A stretch of 39,000 nucleotides of DNA from Haloterrigena salina JCM 13891 (lineage in GTDB: Archaea; Halobacteriota; Halobacteria; Halobacteriales; Natrialbaceae), in the NCBI RefSeq assembly GCF_000337495.1, contig NZ_AOIS01000024.1, forward strand, positions 1-39,000. Direction: 5' to 3'. The translations under genes and the position numbers were made by a program. Below, piece by piece: positions 31,484 through 38,722 of this stretch (position 1 is the stretch's first letter; each line of letters opens with the position of its first letter). A model generated the notes under the pieces. The model saw only the letters and a list, made by a program, of their open reading frames with translations, had not been told where the DNA came from and searched no databases.

Positions 31484-33361
31484 ATGAACGTCGTGCCGGA
31501 TACGAGCGTGGTCATCGACGGCCGCGTCTCGGCGACAGTCGACGACGGGCAGTTCGAGGGAGCGACGATTTCGGTACCGGAAGCGGTCGTCGCGGAACTC
31601 GAAGCGCAGGCCAACGACGGGATCGATACCGGCTGGGACGGGCTGGAGGAACTCCAGCGTCTCGCCGACCTCGCCGACGAGGGCGTCATCGAACTCGAGT
31701 ACGTCGGCGAGCGGCCCAACGCCATCGAGCGGGGCCACGCCTCGGAGGGCGAGATCGACGCCCTCATTCGGGATCTCGCCGAGGATCTCGGCGCCACCTT
31801 CCTGACCAGCGACGTCGTCCAGGCGGAGGTCGCCCGGGCGAAGGGGCTCGACGTCGAACACGTCTCCCCCGAGACCCGCGAGGTCGGCACGCTCACCGTC
31901 GAGACCTACTTCGACGATCAGACGATGAGCGTCCACCTCAAGACGGGCGCGGTGCCCAAGGCAAAGCGCGGCGAACTCGGCGAGATGCGCTACGAGGCGA
32001 TCGCCGACGAGCCGTTAGACGAGGCGACGATGGACGAGTACGCCCGCGAGATCGTCGACGCCGCCAAGGAGTCCCCCGACGGCTTCCTCGAGCTCTCCGA
32101 GCCGGGGATGAAGATCGTCCAGTTTCGGGACTACCGGATCGCGATCGGCCGACCCCCATTCGCCGACGGCATCGAGATCACCGCCGTCCGACCGATCGCC
32201 CAGACGGACATCGAGGACTACGAGAACGCCGACGAACTGAAAGAGCGGCTGCTCGAGCGCCAGCGCGGCGTCCTGATCTCGGGCGCCCCCGGCGCCGGGA
32301 AGTCGACGTTCGCGCAGGCGGTCGCCCGCTTCATCTCCGATCACGACTACGCGGTCAAGACGATGGAGAAACCGCGGGACCTGCAGGTCGGCCCCGACAT
32401 CACCCAGTACACGGAACTGGGCGGACAGATGGCCAAGACGGCCGACGCCCTGCTGATGGTCCGGCCGGACTACACCATCTACGACGAGGTTCGGAAGACC
32501 GACGACTTCGAGGTCTTCTCGGACATGCGCCTGGCCGGCGTCGGCATGATCGGCGTCGTCCACGCGACGCGGCCGATCGACGCCCTCCAGCGGCTCGTGG
32601 GTCGCGTCGAACTCGGAATGATCCCGCAGGTCGTCGACACCGTCGTCTACATCGAGGCCGGCGAGGTCAACACCGTCTACGACGTCCGAACGGAGGTCAA
32701 GGTCCCCGCCGGACTCACCGAGGAGGACCTCGCGCGGCCGGTCATTCAGGTCACGAACTTCGAGACGGGCGAACCCGAGTACGAGATCTATACCTTCAAC
32801 CGCCAGGTCGTCACCGTCCCGCTCAAAGACGAAGAGGGCGGCCCCGGCACCGAGTCCGGCGTCGACCGCATCGCCAAACAGGAGATCGAACGGGAGATCC
32901 GCTCGATCGCCCGCGGCTACGTCGACGTCGAACTCAAGAGCCAGGACAAGGCGGTCGTCTACGTCGAGGAGGACGACATCTCGAGCGTCATCGGCAAGGG
33001 CGGCGGTCGCATCACCGACGTCGAGAACCGCCTCGGGATCGACATCGACGTCCGGACTCACGACGAGAACCCCAACTACGGGGCCGGCAGCGGCGGCGGC
33101 AGCGCCAGCGCGGACGGCAGAGGCGGCGGCGGTACCCAGGCCGGACAGATGGTCACCCCCGAGATCACCTCGCGACACATCGTTATCCCAGTCGACGGCA
33201 ACCACGGCGAGACCGTCGAGGTCCAGGCCGGCGGCGAGTACCTCTTCACCGCGACAGTGAGTCGCGGCGGCGAAATTCAGGTTTCGCGGGGCAGTGCGAT
33301 CGCCGAGGAGTTAGAGCAGGCGATCGATCGGAAGGAACCGGTGACGGTCGTGCCGTCGTAG
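31484..33361 (+). CDS. PIN domain-containing KH ATPase (PINA type)
   Basis: A 625-residue protein: N-terminal PIN nuclease-fold domain (1-135, acidic residues in VPDTSVVIDG and TFLTSDVVQAE), linker, PilT/VirB11-like hexameric ATPase (about 205-440; Walker A GAPGAGKST 267-275, TIYDEVRKTDD Walker B region about 331-341, HATRPIDALQRLVGRVE arginine segment), then a KH-like domain (about 470-530; GKGGG, 504-508), a Gly/Ser linker and a C-terminal beta domain (560-625). The Sulfolobus relative PINA drives Holliday-junction branch migration with the resolvase Hjc; the same role in halophiles is inference. The last 30 codons are duplicated downstream. Confidence 0.95.
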   Translation: MNVVPDTSVVIDGRVSATVDDGQFEGATISVPEAVVAELEAQANDGIDTGWDGLEELQRLADLADEGVIELEYVGERPNAIERGHASEGEIDALIRDLAEDLGATFLTSDVVQAEVARAKGLDVEHVSPETREVGTLTVETYFDDQTMSVHLKTGAVPKAKRGELGEMRYEAIADEPLDEATMDEYAREIVDAAKESPDGFLELSEPGMKIVQFRDYRIAIGRPPFADGIEITAVRPIAQTDIEDYENADELKERLLERQRGVLISGAPGAGKSTFAQAVARFISDHDYAVKTMEKPRDLQVGPDITQYTELGGQMAKTADALLMVRPDYTIYDEVRKTDDFEVFSDMRLAGVGMIGVVHATRPIDALQRLVGRVELGMIPQVVDTVVYIEAGEVNTVYDVRTEVKVPAGLTEEDLARPVIQVTNFETGEPEYEIYTFNRQVVTVPLKDEEGGPGTESGVDRIAKQEIEREIRSIARGYVDVELKSQDKAVVYVEEDDISSVIGKGGGRITDVENRLGIDIDVRTHDENPNYGAGSGGGSASADGRGGGGTQAGQMVTPEITSRHIVIPVDGNHGETVEVQAGGEYLFTATVSRGGEIQVSRGSAIAEELEQAIDRKEPVTVVPS

Positions 33362-33385
33362 GGATCGTATCGCGAACGGAGTGAG

Positions 33386-33408
33386 CGGTTTTTTGGTGGA
33401 GATTTTTG
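33386..33408 (+). terminator. T-tract terminator of the PIN-ATPase gene
   Basis: GCGG followed by TTTTTT (33389-33394) and a second TTTTT (33403-33407), beginning about 28 nt after the stop codon. A matching GAGCGGTTTTT stands after the duplicated 3' end at 33629-33639, so the terminator appears to have been copied along with the gene end. Confidence 0.55.
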
Positions 33409-33414
33409 CGTCAG

Positions 33415-33435
33415 CGCGGGACCGGAGGTCCCGCG
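33415..33435. repeat. perfect hairpin 1 of 3
   Basis: Arms GCGGGACC (33416-33423) and GGTCCCGC (33427-33434) are exact complements around GGA, extended to 9 bp by the flanking C-G pair. First of three successive hairpins. Confidence 0.75.
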
Positions 33436-33445
33436 AGCCATACGA

Positions 33446-33465
33446 ACGGACGCAGTTGCGTCCGT
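33446..33465. repeat. perfect hairpin 2 of 3
   Basis: Arms ACGGACGCA and TGCGTCCGT are exact 9-bp complements separated by GT (in practice an 8-bp stem with a 4-nt loop). It starts 10 nt after hairpin 1. Confidence 0.75.
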
Positions 33466-33476
33466 GAGTAGAGAGC

Positions 33477-33493
33477 GGTCGCCGCAGGCGACC
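33477..33493. repeat. perfect hairpin 3 of 3
   Basis: Arms GGTCGCC and GGCGACC are exact 7-bp complements around GCA. It starts 11 nt after hairpin 2, followed by an A-tract (33501-33505). Confidence 0.75.
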
Positions 33494-33516
33494 CGAGCGG
33501 AAAAAGGTCCGCGCGT

Positions 33517-33606
33517 GAGATCCAGGTTTCGCGTGGAAGCGCGATCGCCGAGGAGTTGAAGCAAGCGATCGACCGGAAGGATCCGATCACGGTCGTTCCA
33601 TCGTAA
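33517..33606 (+). pseudogene. duplicated 3' end of the PIN-ATPase gene
   Basis: Thirty codons from GAGATCCAG to a TAA stop repeat the end of the intact gene (33272-33361). By hand alignment 75 of 90 bases match, and of 14 differing codons 11 are silent (counting TAG/TAA). Only three residues differ: Glu to Lys, Glu to Asp, Val to Ile. The preceding sequence is not gene-like and there is no start, so it is a remnant. The silent-site bias means this end diverged while under selection for protein function, so it is more likely the old or foreign allele end left by recombination than a fresh copy. Confidence 0.85.
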
Positions 33607-33646
33607 GGACTCAGACCGCGAACGAGACGAGCGGTTTTTAATCGTT

Positions 33647-33781
33647 TCAGAGGACGCTCAGCCGTCGGCCCGGCGATTTCCGGAAGCCGTACACCCCCTC
33701 CGAAGTGACGGCGACGATCCGGTCGTCGACGAGGTAGTAGTTTCCTGAACAGCCCACCTCCTCGAGCGTGGGTGGCGTCCA
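33647..33781 (-). pseudogene. C-terminal coding remnant, unknown protein
   Basis: On the minus strand, 44 codons ending at TGA (33649-33647) give a protein-like sequence including CSGNYYLVDDRIVAVTSEG and VYGFRKSPGR. The strand-turn-strand pattern resembles the last blade of a propeller or another beta-rich protein. Upstream the frame continues into Arg-rich sequence without a convincing start, so I take it as a broken gene end. The family is not identified. Confidence 0.45.
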
Positions 33782-33975
33782 CCTCCGCAAACGGAGAGGA
33801 GACGGCTGAACCCAACTGCATCGTAGTTCGCCCCCGGAACTGTTGTATATTAACTGAATTCTACGAGGAACGAACAGGGGAAAACGGGAATGGACGTTTA
33901 CAGTCGATTACTCTATATCTGCAACTGTTTGACCTCCGATTGCGCATGGGAGAATATATTGTTTAAGGATAAAGC

Positions 33976-33983
33976 ACTTATAC
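33976..33983 (+). promoter_or_regulatory. TATA box of the NAD synthetase gene
   Basis: ACTTATAC in an AT-rich tract. Initiation would fall near 34005, giving a leader of about 25 nt to the ATG at 34031. Confidence 0.5.
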
Positions 33984-34030
33984 GAGACAAGTGTCCGAGA
34001 ACAGTGTATAACAAATGGTGTTTGATCGCT

Positions 34031-34945
34031 ATGGGCGCTGAGAGGAAGACGATCGTCGATGCTGGAATCGGGCGCACGACCGGGACGTTCATCACGGATC
34101 GACCGGGACTCGAGCTCGTCCGCTCGCGGATCGTCGACGACATCCGAACGACGGTCGAGGACGCGGGCGCCACGGGCGTCGTCGTCGCGATGAGCGGCGG
34201 GATCGATTCGACGGCGACCGCCGAACTGGCCGTCGAGGCCCTCGGCAGCGATCGGGTTCTCGGGCTCGGGCTTCCCTGCCACAAGAGCGAACGAGCCGGC
34301 GTGAGCGAGGCCAGAACGATCGCCGAAGGGCTGGGAATCGAGTTCCGAGAGATCCAGTTGCGGCCAGTTCTCGAGGCGTTCGAGGAGGCGGCCGCGATCG
34401 AACTCGAGCCGGGAGACGACGCCAGCGGCGACGACGCGCGTCCCGACGAGCGCACCCACGCGCTCGGCAACGTGATCGCGCGGCTGCGGATGTGCTGTGC
34501 CTACTACGCGGCGAACCGCCAGCGCCGGATCGTGCTTGGCACCGCCAATCGCTCCGAGCTGCTGCTGGGCTATTTCACCAAGTACGGCGACGGGGCGGCC
34601 GACGCGTATCCGCTCGGCGACCTCTACAAGACCGAAGTGCGGGCGCTCGCGGAGCGGATCGGCGTTCCGCGCCGGATCGTCAGTAAGGAGCCGTCGGCGG
34701 GGTTCTGGGCGGGCCAGACCGACGCCGACGAACTCGGTGCCACCTACGACGTCATCGACCCGCTGTTACAGCGGCTCGTCGACGAGGACGAGTCGATCGA
34801 GAACGCCGCGGCGACGCTCGAGATCGACCGCGAGACGGCGCGGTCGCTCGCGTGGCTGTATACCGAAACCGAGCACAAGCGATCGCTGCCGCCGACGCCC
34901 GGCATCGCCGACCGCGGCGCCGAGCAATCGCTGCCGGGACAGTGA
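34031..34945 (+). CDS. nadE: NAD synthetase (NadE family)
   Basis: A 304-residue PP-loop ATPase of the NadE family, which amidates deamido-NAD to NAD using ATP and, without a glutaminase domain as here, free ammonia. It has the SGGIDS P-loop (55-60), GTANRSELLLGYFTKYGDGAADAYPLGDLYKTEV (in parts, 170-203) and SAGFWAGQTDADELG (222-236). A Cys pair lies in RLRMCCAYYAAN (151-162). Compared with my memory of the usual haloarchaeal NadE it looks closer to the bacterial/thermophile type, so it may be a second or transferred copy. The start at 34031 follows the AT-rich leader; an upstream in-frame extension of 47 codons is not protein-like. Confidence 0.88.
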   Translation: MGAERKTIVDAGIGRTTGTFITDRPGLELVRSRIVDDIRTTVEDAGATGVVVAMSGGIDSTATAELAVEALGSDRVLGLGLPCHKSERAGVSEARTIAEGLGIEFREIQLRPVLEAFEEAAAIELEPGDDASGDDARPDERTHALGNVIARLRMCCAYYAANRQRRIVLGTANRSELLLGYFTKYGDGAADAYPLGDLYKTEVRALAERIGVPRRIVSKEPSAGFWAGQTDADELGATYDVIDPLLQRLVDEDESIENAAATLEIDRETARSLAWLYTETEHKRSLPPTPGIADRGAEQSLPGQ

Positions 34946-34996
34946 GCGGCGACGAACGCGGTCACACGCGTCGGAGCGACGTAGCAATCCTCGTGA

Positions 34997-35410
34997 TCAG
35001 CGGCTATCGAGATCGCGATACAGCTCCGTGTTCCGCCACCAGAACAGTCCCCACGAGAGCATGAATCCGACGCCCATGGCGATGACGTCCTCGACGAACG
35101 GCGGGAGCCCGATCCCCTCGGTCGCGACGACCCCCATGCCCGCCCCGATCGCCGCGCCCGTGATGACGAACACGAGATCGCCGACGATGTGTTCCCGCGA
35201 GTGGTCCCAGTACTGCTGGCGGTCGTCGTCGTACCAGACGCCGACGTAAATCAACACCGGCGCCATCGACGTGATGATGGTAACGACGTGGTACCGCTCG
35301 GCGACTCCCGCCGGACCGAGAACGAAGAGATTGAACGTGTTCGCGACGATCGCCATCGCGAACAGCCCCAGCAAGAGCCACCCCCATCGCGGCAGCGTCT
35401 CCTTGTCCAT
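34997..35410 (-). CDS. four-helix membrane protein
   Basis: A 137-residue protein with four predicted membrane helices (about 8-32, 41-60, 74-95, 103-124) and a charged loop YDDDRQQYWDHSREH after the second. I recognise no named family or catalytic site. It is transcribed alone and has a TATA box at 35433-35440. A perfect 12-bp palindrome lies between box and start, pointing to repression by a dimeric regulator. The winged-helix gene immediately upstream is a candidate. Confidence 0.75.
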   Translation of the reverse strand: MDKETLPRWGWLLLGLFAMAIVANTFNLFVLGPAGVAERYHVVTIITSMAPVLIYVGVWYDDDRQQYWDHSREHIVGDLVFVITGAAIGAGMGVVATEGIGLPPFVEDVIAMGVGFMLSWGLFWWRNTELYRDLDSR

Positions 35411-35414
35411 ACTA

Positions 35415-35426
35415 GTGAACGTTCAC
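35415..35426. promoter_or_regulatory. palindromic candidate operator
   Basis: GTGAACGTTCAC is a perfect 12-bp palindrome, 4 nt from the start codon at 35410 and downstream of the TATA box. An occupied site would block initiation. Confidence 0.55.
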
Positions 35427-35432
35427 CGACTG

Positions 35433-35440
35433 AAAATAAT
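35433..35440 (-). promoter_or_regulatory. TATA box of the four-helix membrane protein gene
   Basis: The minus strand reads ATTATTTT, about 27 nt from the start at 35410, so the transcript should be leaderless. Confidence 0.6.
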
Positions 35441-35459
35441 CCTCCCGGTTTCCGCGCCG

Positions 35460-35753
35460 TTATTCGGCGCAGCAGGCGTCTTTCTTCGGGGTCTCCTCGA
35501 CGCCGTTCCCGTCGGCTGCCACCGGCTCCTCGAGTCGATAGAGACTCTGGCGCGCGTCGGCGAAGTAGATATCCTCGTCGACGATCCCGATCTCCTCTAA
35601 CCGCTCGAGCGCGTAGCGGACGGTTCGGGCTGACAGCATCGATTCCTCGACAATCTGTTTCTGGGTCAGTGGCCCGTCGTACTCGAGAACCTTGAAGACC
35701 AGTTTGGCGCTCGGTGGCAAATCTTCGATGTCCTCCCCGTCGGTCTCTGCCAT
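35460..35753 (-). CDS. winged helix-turn-helix protein with C-terminal Cys pair
   Basis: A 97-residue probable transcription regulator of the MarR/TrmB-like winged-helix class. Helices span LPPSAKLVFKVLEYDGPLTQKQIVEES (12-38, in part), the recognition helix is SARTVRYALERLEEIGIV (41-58), and the wing is IYFADARQSLYRLEE (62-76). The tail ends KKDACCAE, two adjacent cysteines that could sense redox state or metal. The start at 35753 (MAETDGED) is supported by a TATA box about 30 nt upstream. The frame stays open for 32 more codons to 35849, an alternative start. It may regulate the adjacent membrane protein gene. Confidence 0.82.
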   Translation of the reverse strand: MAETDGEDIEDLPPSAKLVFKVLEYDGPLTQKQIVEESMLSARTVRYALERLEEIGIVDEDIYFADARQSLYRLEEPVAADGNGVEETPKKDACCAE

Positions 35754-36106
35754 ATTACGAATCGAAAGCTCCCAGCAGCATAAAAGTTGAGCCTTACGAA
35801 CGGTGACCATCACAAAATCTTCCAACAGGTTTTGAGCAGTAAAGTGCATAGAAAGGCCCTATACGCCGAGATATCGAGAGTTGACCGGCTGGTCAGGGGT
35901 CGGTGAAATTTGGGACTACCGAGAGCGCTGCGACGGTCGGTCGACGACTCATCGCGCCTGTGTCTGACGCCCTCTCTGAGAGCGTCTAACACGACCTCCT
36001 CCCCTACCGAGGTCTGGCACGGTCTCCCGGAGTCGTCGACGTTCGTTGTCGGCCCCCGATGGCAGTCATCGAAGAACCAGTCGGCCGCACCCGGTCTCCC
36101 ACGCGT
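35754..36106. other. intergenic region, 353 bp
   Basis: Holds the promoter of the winged-helix gene and the 3' flank of the DUF5305 gene. An imperfect stem-loop with arms GACGC and GCGTC sits at about 35966-35986. No convincing coding frame on either strand; the short frames present are rich in Arg and Ser and lack recognisable domains. Confidence 0.4.
35781..35788 (-). promoter_or_regulatory. TATA box of the winged-helix gene
   Basis: The minus strand reads AACTTTTA followed by TG, about 31 nt from the start at 35753. Confidence 0.55.
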
Positions 36107-37342
36107 TCAGAGCTTTCGCCAGACGTCCGCGTCGTCGTCGAACCCGTCGTCCGGATCCGAGAACTCGTCGCTCCCCTCGAGTTCGAGCTCCTCCGGGTTC
36201 AGCGGCGCGTCGGCGTCGACGACCGCGGACCCGTCGTCGAGGTCCATCTCGGGCCAGGCGGTTTCCTCCCAGAGCCCACGGTCGCTGTAGTAGTAGACCA
36301 CGCCGTCGTTGACGACGGCGAACAGCCCGCGTTGGGTGTCGTGGACGACGCGCTCGTTCGTGTCGATCGCGACGTCGACGACGTCCTCCAGGGTGTCGAG
36401 CGAGACGTGGTAGTCGCCGATCCACATCGGGATCGATCCCCGGGAGATCCACTCGGCGTAGCGCCGCTCGTGGACGGCCCGTCGGGCGGCCGCCTCGTCG
36501 ACCGGCGAGCGACGGGCGAGGGAGACGGCGGCGGCCAGCGAGAGCGTTCCGAGCAGCGAGAGGCCGGCGATCAACCCGAGGTTCCGCGACTCGGTCGTCT
36601 CCGTCGTTCCCGTTCGGTAGCGCCGTTCGTCAGATGCAGACAGCGAGTCCGCCACCCAGTAGGCGTCGTCGGTGATCTCGAGGGTCGTCGCCGCCTCTTG
36701 TACCCCCCGTCCCGCGTCCGTATCGTAGGCGGCGCGGAACTCGAGGCGGACGTCGACGGCCCCGACGCCGGACAGTTCGCGCTCGATCTCGCGCTGTCGG
36801 TCGCGGACGGATTCGACGTCGATAGTCGTCTCCGATCTCGCGACGCCGTTCTCGACCGCCGGCGACTCGTCGACGAGCGTCCTGGTCTCGTTCCAGAACG
36901 CCGTGCCCTCGCGGGTCGCTTCGAACCGAAGCGTCAGCTCGTGTCTCACGGTCCCGTCGTCGACGGGCGCCTCCACGGTCGCGTTCGTCAGCCTGGTCTC
37001 CGGGCGAAGCGTCAGTTCCGGCGACGCGTTCAGGATGTAGACGCCGCTGTTCTCGAGTCGGTCGCCCTCGTTCCAGAGCGTTCCGTTCCGCACGACGACG
37101 GCGCTCGTGTCGACGTCGCTCGAGACGCGTTCGTCGGCGTACTGGTGGCTCGTCGACGTCGACGGCGTCGCGACGACCCACCCGGAGGCGAGAAACGCGA
37201 GGATGCCGATCCCGACGAGCACGACGACGATCGACCGCCCATATTTGGCGAGCACCAGGTCGAGACGCGGATTATCGATCACGTGTTGGACACCCCTGTC
37301 GAAGCCGTCCCGTGCGGCGTTTCTTCCCCCGCTCGTCCGCAC
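36107..37342 (-). CDS. DUF5305 domain membrane protein
   Basis: A 411-residue haloarchaeal protein of the DUF5305 family. The N-terminal helix (about 36-58) anchors an extracytoplasmic beta-rich domain (about 60-250) with several Asn-X-Ser/Thr sites, a second helix (about 254-275) follows, and a cytoplasmic domain of about 135 residues ends acidic. DUF5305 genes commonly sit beside an archaeal signal peptidase, as here (83 bp away, same strand). The function is unknown; a role with secreted or surface proteins is implied by context. It starts with GTG at 37342; a TATA-like CGTTATAATG (37395-37404) precedes it with a short leader. Confidence 0.85.
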   Translation of the reverse strand: MRTSGGRNAARDGFDRGVQHVIDNPRLDLVLAKYGRSIVVVLVGIGILAFLASGWVVATPSTSTSHQYADERVSSDVDTSAVVVRNGTLWNEGDRLENSGVYILNASPELTLRPETRLTNATVEAPVDDGTVRHELTLRFEATREGTAFWNETRTLVDESPAVENGVARSETTIDVESVRDRQREIERELSGVGAVDVRLEFRAAYDTDAGRGVQEAATTLEITDDAYWVADSLSASDERRYRTGTTETTESRNLGLIAGLSLLGTLSLAAAVSLARRSPVDEAAARRAVHERRYAEWISRGSIPMWIGDYHVSLDTLEDVVDVAIDTNERVVHDTQRGLFAVVNDGVVYYYSDRGLWEETAWPEMDLDDGSAVVDADAPLNPEELELEGSDEFSDPDDGFDDDADVWRKL

Positions 37343-37425
37343 CGATCCCCCAACTGACTGCGGAGTTTCGTTCGTTCATTCATCCGATCCGACCATTATA
37401 ACGATAGTGGCCGTCGGCGAACGGA

Positions 37426-38601
37426 TCACTCCCGGAGCCACTCGCGCAGTTTCCGCTCGAGGCGGGTCGAGACGGGAACGTGATCGCCCGCGGAGCGAAG
37501 GCGCAGATCGTCGTGCCCGAAGACGACGAGCACGATCGCGACGGCGAGGCCCACGACGACGCCGTTGACCACGGCGATCGCGGCGAGCGGGTGCAGCCCG
37601 TGCAGCCAGACGATCACCGCCGGCGGGAGCACCGCGAGGTAGCGGTACTCGCCGACGTGTCGCGTGTACGATCCGGTCTCGTCGGGCGCGGTCAGCGAGA
37701 CCGTCGTCTCCCCGCTCGAGCGGATCCCGACGGTCTGCGTGGCGGGCTCGATCGCGACGTTGTTACTCTCGGCTTCGTGGACGGCCACGATCGGGAGATA
37801 GCCCGCGTTGTCGACCGTGCGGGTGAGTTCGGTCGTCTCGCCGGGAGCGATCACCTGCGGATCGTCGGTCGGCGAGTCGGTGCTCACGAGCTCGTATTCG
37901 GCGGTGCCGGCGGGGACGACCATCGCCGCGGTCGCGAAGGTCACGAACACGAGCAGGACCAGCCCCAGCGCCGTCCAGAACGCGATCACGTTCTCTCGAG
38001 AGCGCGACCGGCGCGTCTCGCGTCGCGCCGGGCCGAGCCGTTCGAATACCGTCCCGAACCCGAGCAGGGCGATGCCGACGGCGACGAGGGCGGCGCCGAG
38101 TCCCTCCGAGTCGCCGGTCGCCGTCAGCCCGACCGCCGAGGCGACGGTTTCGGAGGCCGACTCCGCGACGTTCGGGGCGCCCATGATCGCCGTCCCGAGA
38201 TGGGGGATCGTCACGACCTCGCCGTTTACTTGCCACGCTTTCGCGACGATCTGGCCGTCCGTGACGTGGGGTTCGCCGCCGTCCTGGTCAGTGAACGGGT
38301 TGGCGTCGCCCTTGGTGACGTACCCCTCTTCGGTCTCGCCGACCACGCGGTGGGTCGTCAGCCCGCCGCCGTGGAGTTCCCGGGCCTCGAAGACGACGAC
38401 GTCTCCCTGTTCGACCGAGCTATCGGCGAGACTGGGAACCGCGACGAACCCGTCGCCGGCGTCCATTGCCGGCTCCATGCTGCCGGTCGCGACGTACCCG
38501 AGCAGGATCGGCTGCCCGAGGAGTTGCCCGACCAGCAACAGGACAACGACGAGGGCGATCACTATCCCCAGCGTTCGCTTCAGGAGCGTCGTCCCCGTCA
38601 T
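37426..38601 (-). CDS. signal peptidase I (archaeal Ser-His type)
   Basis: A 391-residue membrane peptidase. An N-terminal helix (about 9-29) is followed by the catalytic Ser41 in VATGSMEPAM and His84 in LTTHRVVGE, with Asp99 in VTKGDANPF. The His in place of the bacterial Lys marks the archaeal/ER type. The peptidase domain covers about 30-135. The protein then continues for 250 residues with two further helices and a beta domain (about 235-325) before a C-terminal helix and basic tail. That makes it much longer than minimal signal peptidases (about 180-250), the larger form seen next to DUF5305 in haloarchaea. It removes signal peptides on the outer face. Confidence 0.92.
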   Translation of the reverse strand: MTGTTLLKRTLGIVIALVVVLLLVGQLLGQPILLGYVATGSMEPAMDAGDGFVAVPSLADSSVEQGDVVVFEARELHGGGLTTHRVVGETEEGYVTKGDANPFTDQDGGEPHVTDGQIVAKAWQVNGEVVTIPHLGTAIMGAPNVAESASETVASAVGLTATGDSEGLGAALVAVGIALLGFGTVFERLGPARRETRRSRSRENVIAFWTALGLVLLVFVTFATAAMVVPAGTAEYELVSTDSPTDDPQVIAPGETTELTRTVDNAGYLPIVAVHEAESNNVAIEPATQTVGIRSSGETTVSLTAPDETGSYTRHVGEYRYLAVLPPAVIVWLHGLHPLAAIAVVNGVVVGLAVAIVLVVFGHDDLRLRSAGDHVPVSTRLERKLREWLRE

Positions 38602-38722
38602 CGTCTCCCCTCGAGAAAAATCATCTATTTCTGACCAGTCTATCGAGACGACGTTCGAATCGGGCCGTCTTAACAGTCCCGAACGAGCCGGGATGCAGGT
38701 GTTCGTCGGTTCTCATGTCGGA

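Larger units (their letters stand above)
33362..34030. other. intergenic recombination-scar region
   Basis: A 669-bp gap without an intact gene. In order: T-tract terminator, three successive hairpins (33415-33493), a repeated 3' end of the upstream gene (33517-33606) with its own T-tract, a minus-strand coding remnant (33647-33781), and an AT-rich tract (about 33840-34025) with the NAD synthetase promoter. The base composition falls sharply from the GC-rich neighbours to the AT-rich tract. Confidence 0.6.

Noticed and set aside
33277..33821. Two minus-strand ORFs sharing a nearly identical segment
   Set aside because: They are antisense readings of the duplicated 3' end; the similarity is explained by the duplication, not by two genes.
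33890..34030. N-terminal extension of NadE beginning MDVYSRLLYICN
   Set aside because: It lies in the AT-rich leader, contains the promoter, and does not resemble NadE.
36059..37357. Forward ORF of 432 codons opposite the DUF5305 gene
   Set aside because: Shadow frame; the opposite strand has two membrane helices, glycosylation sites and the expected neighbour.
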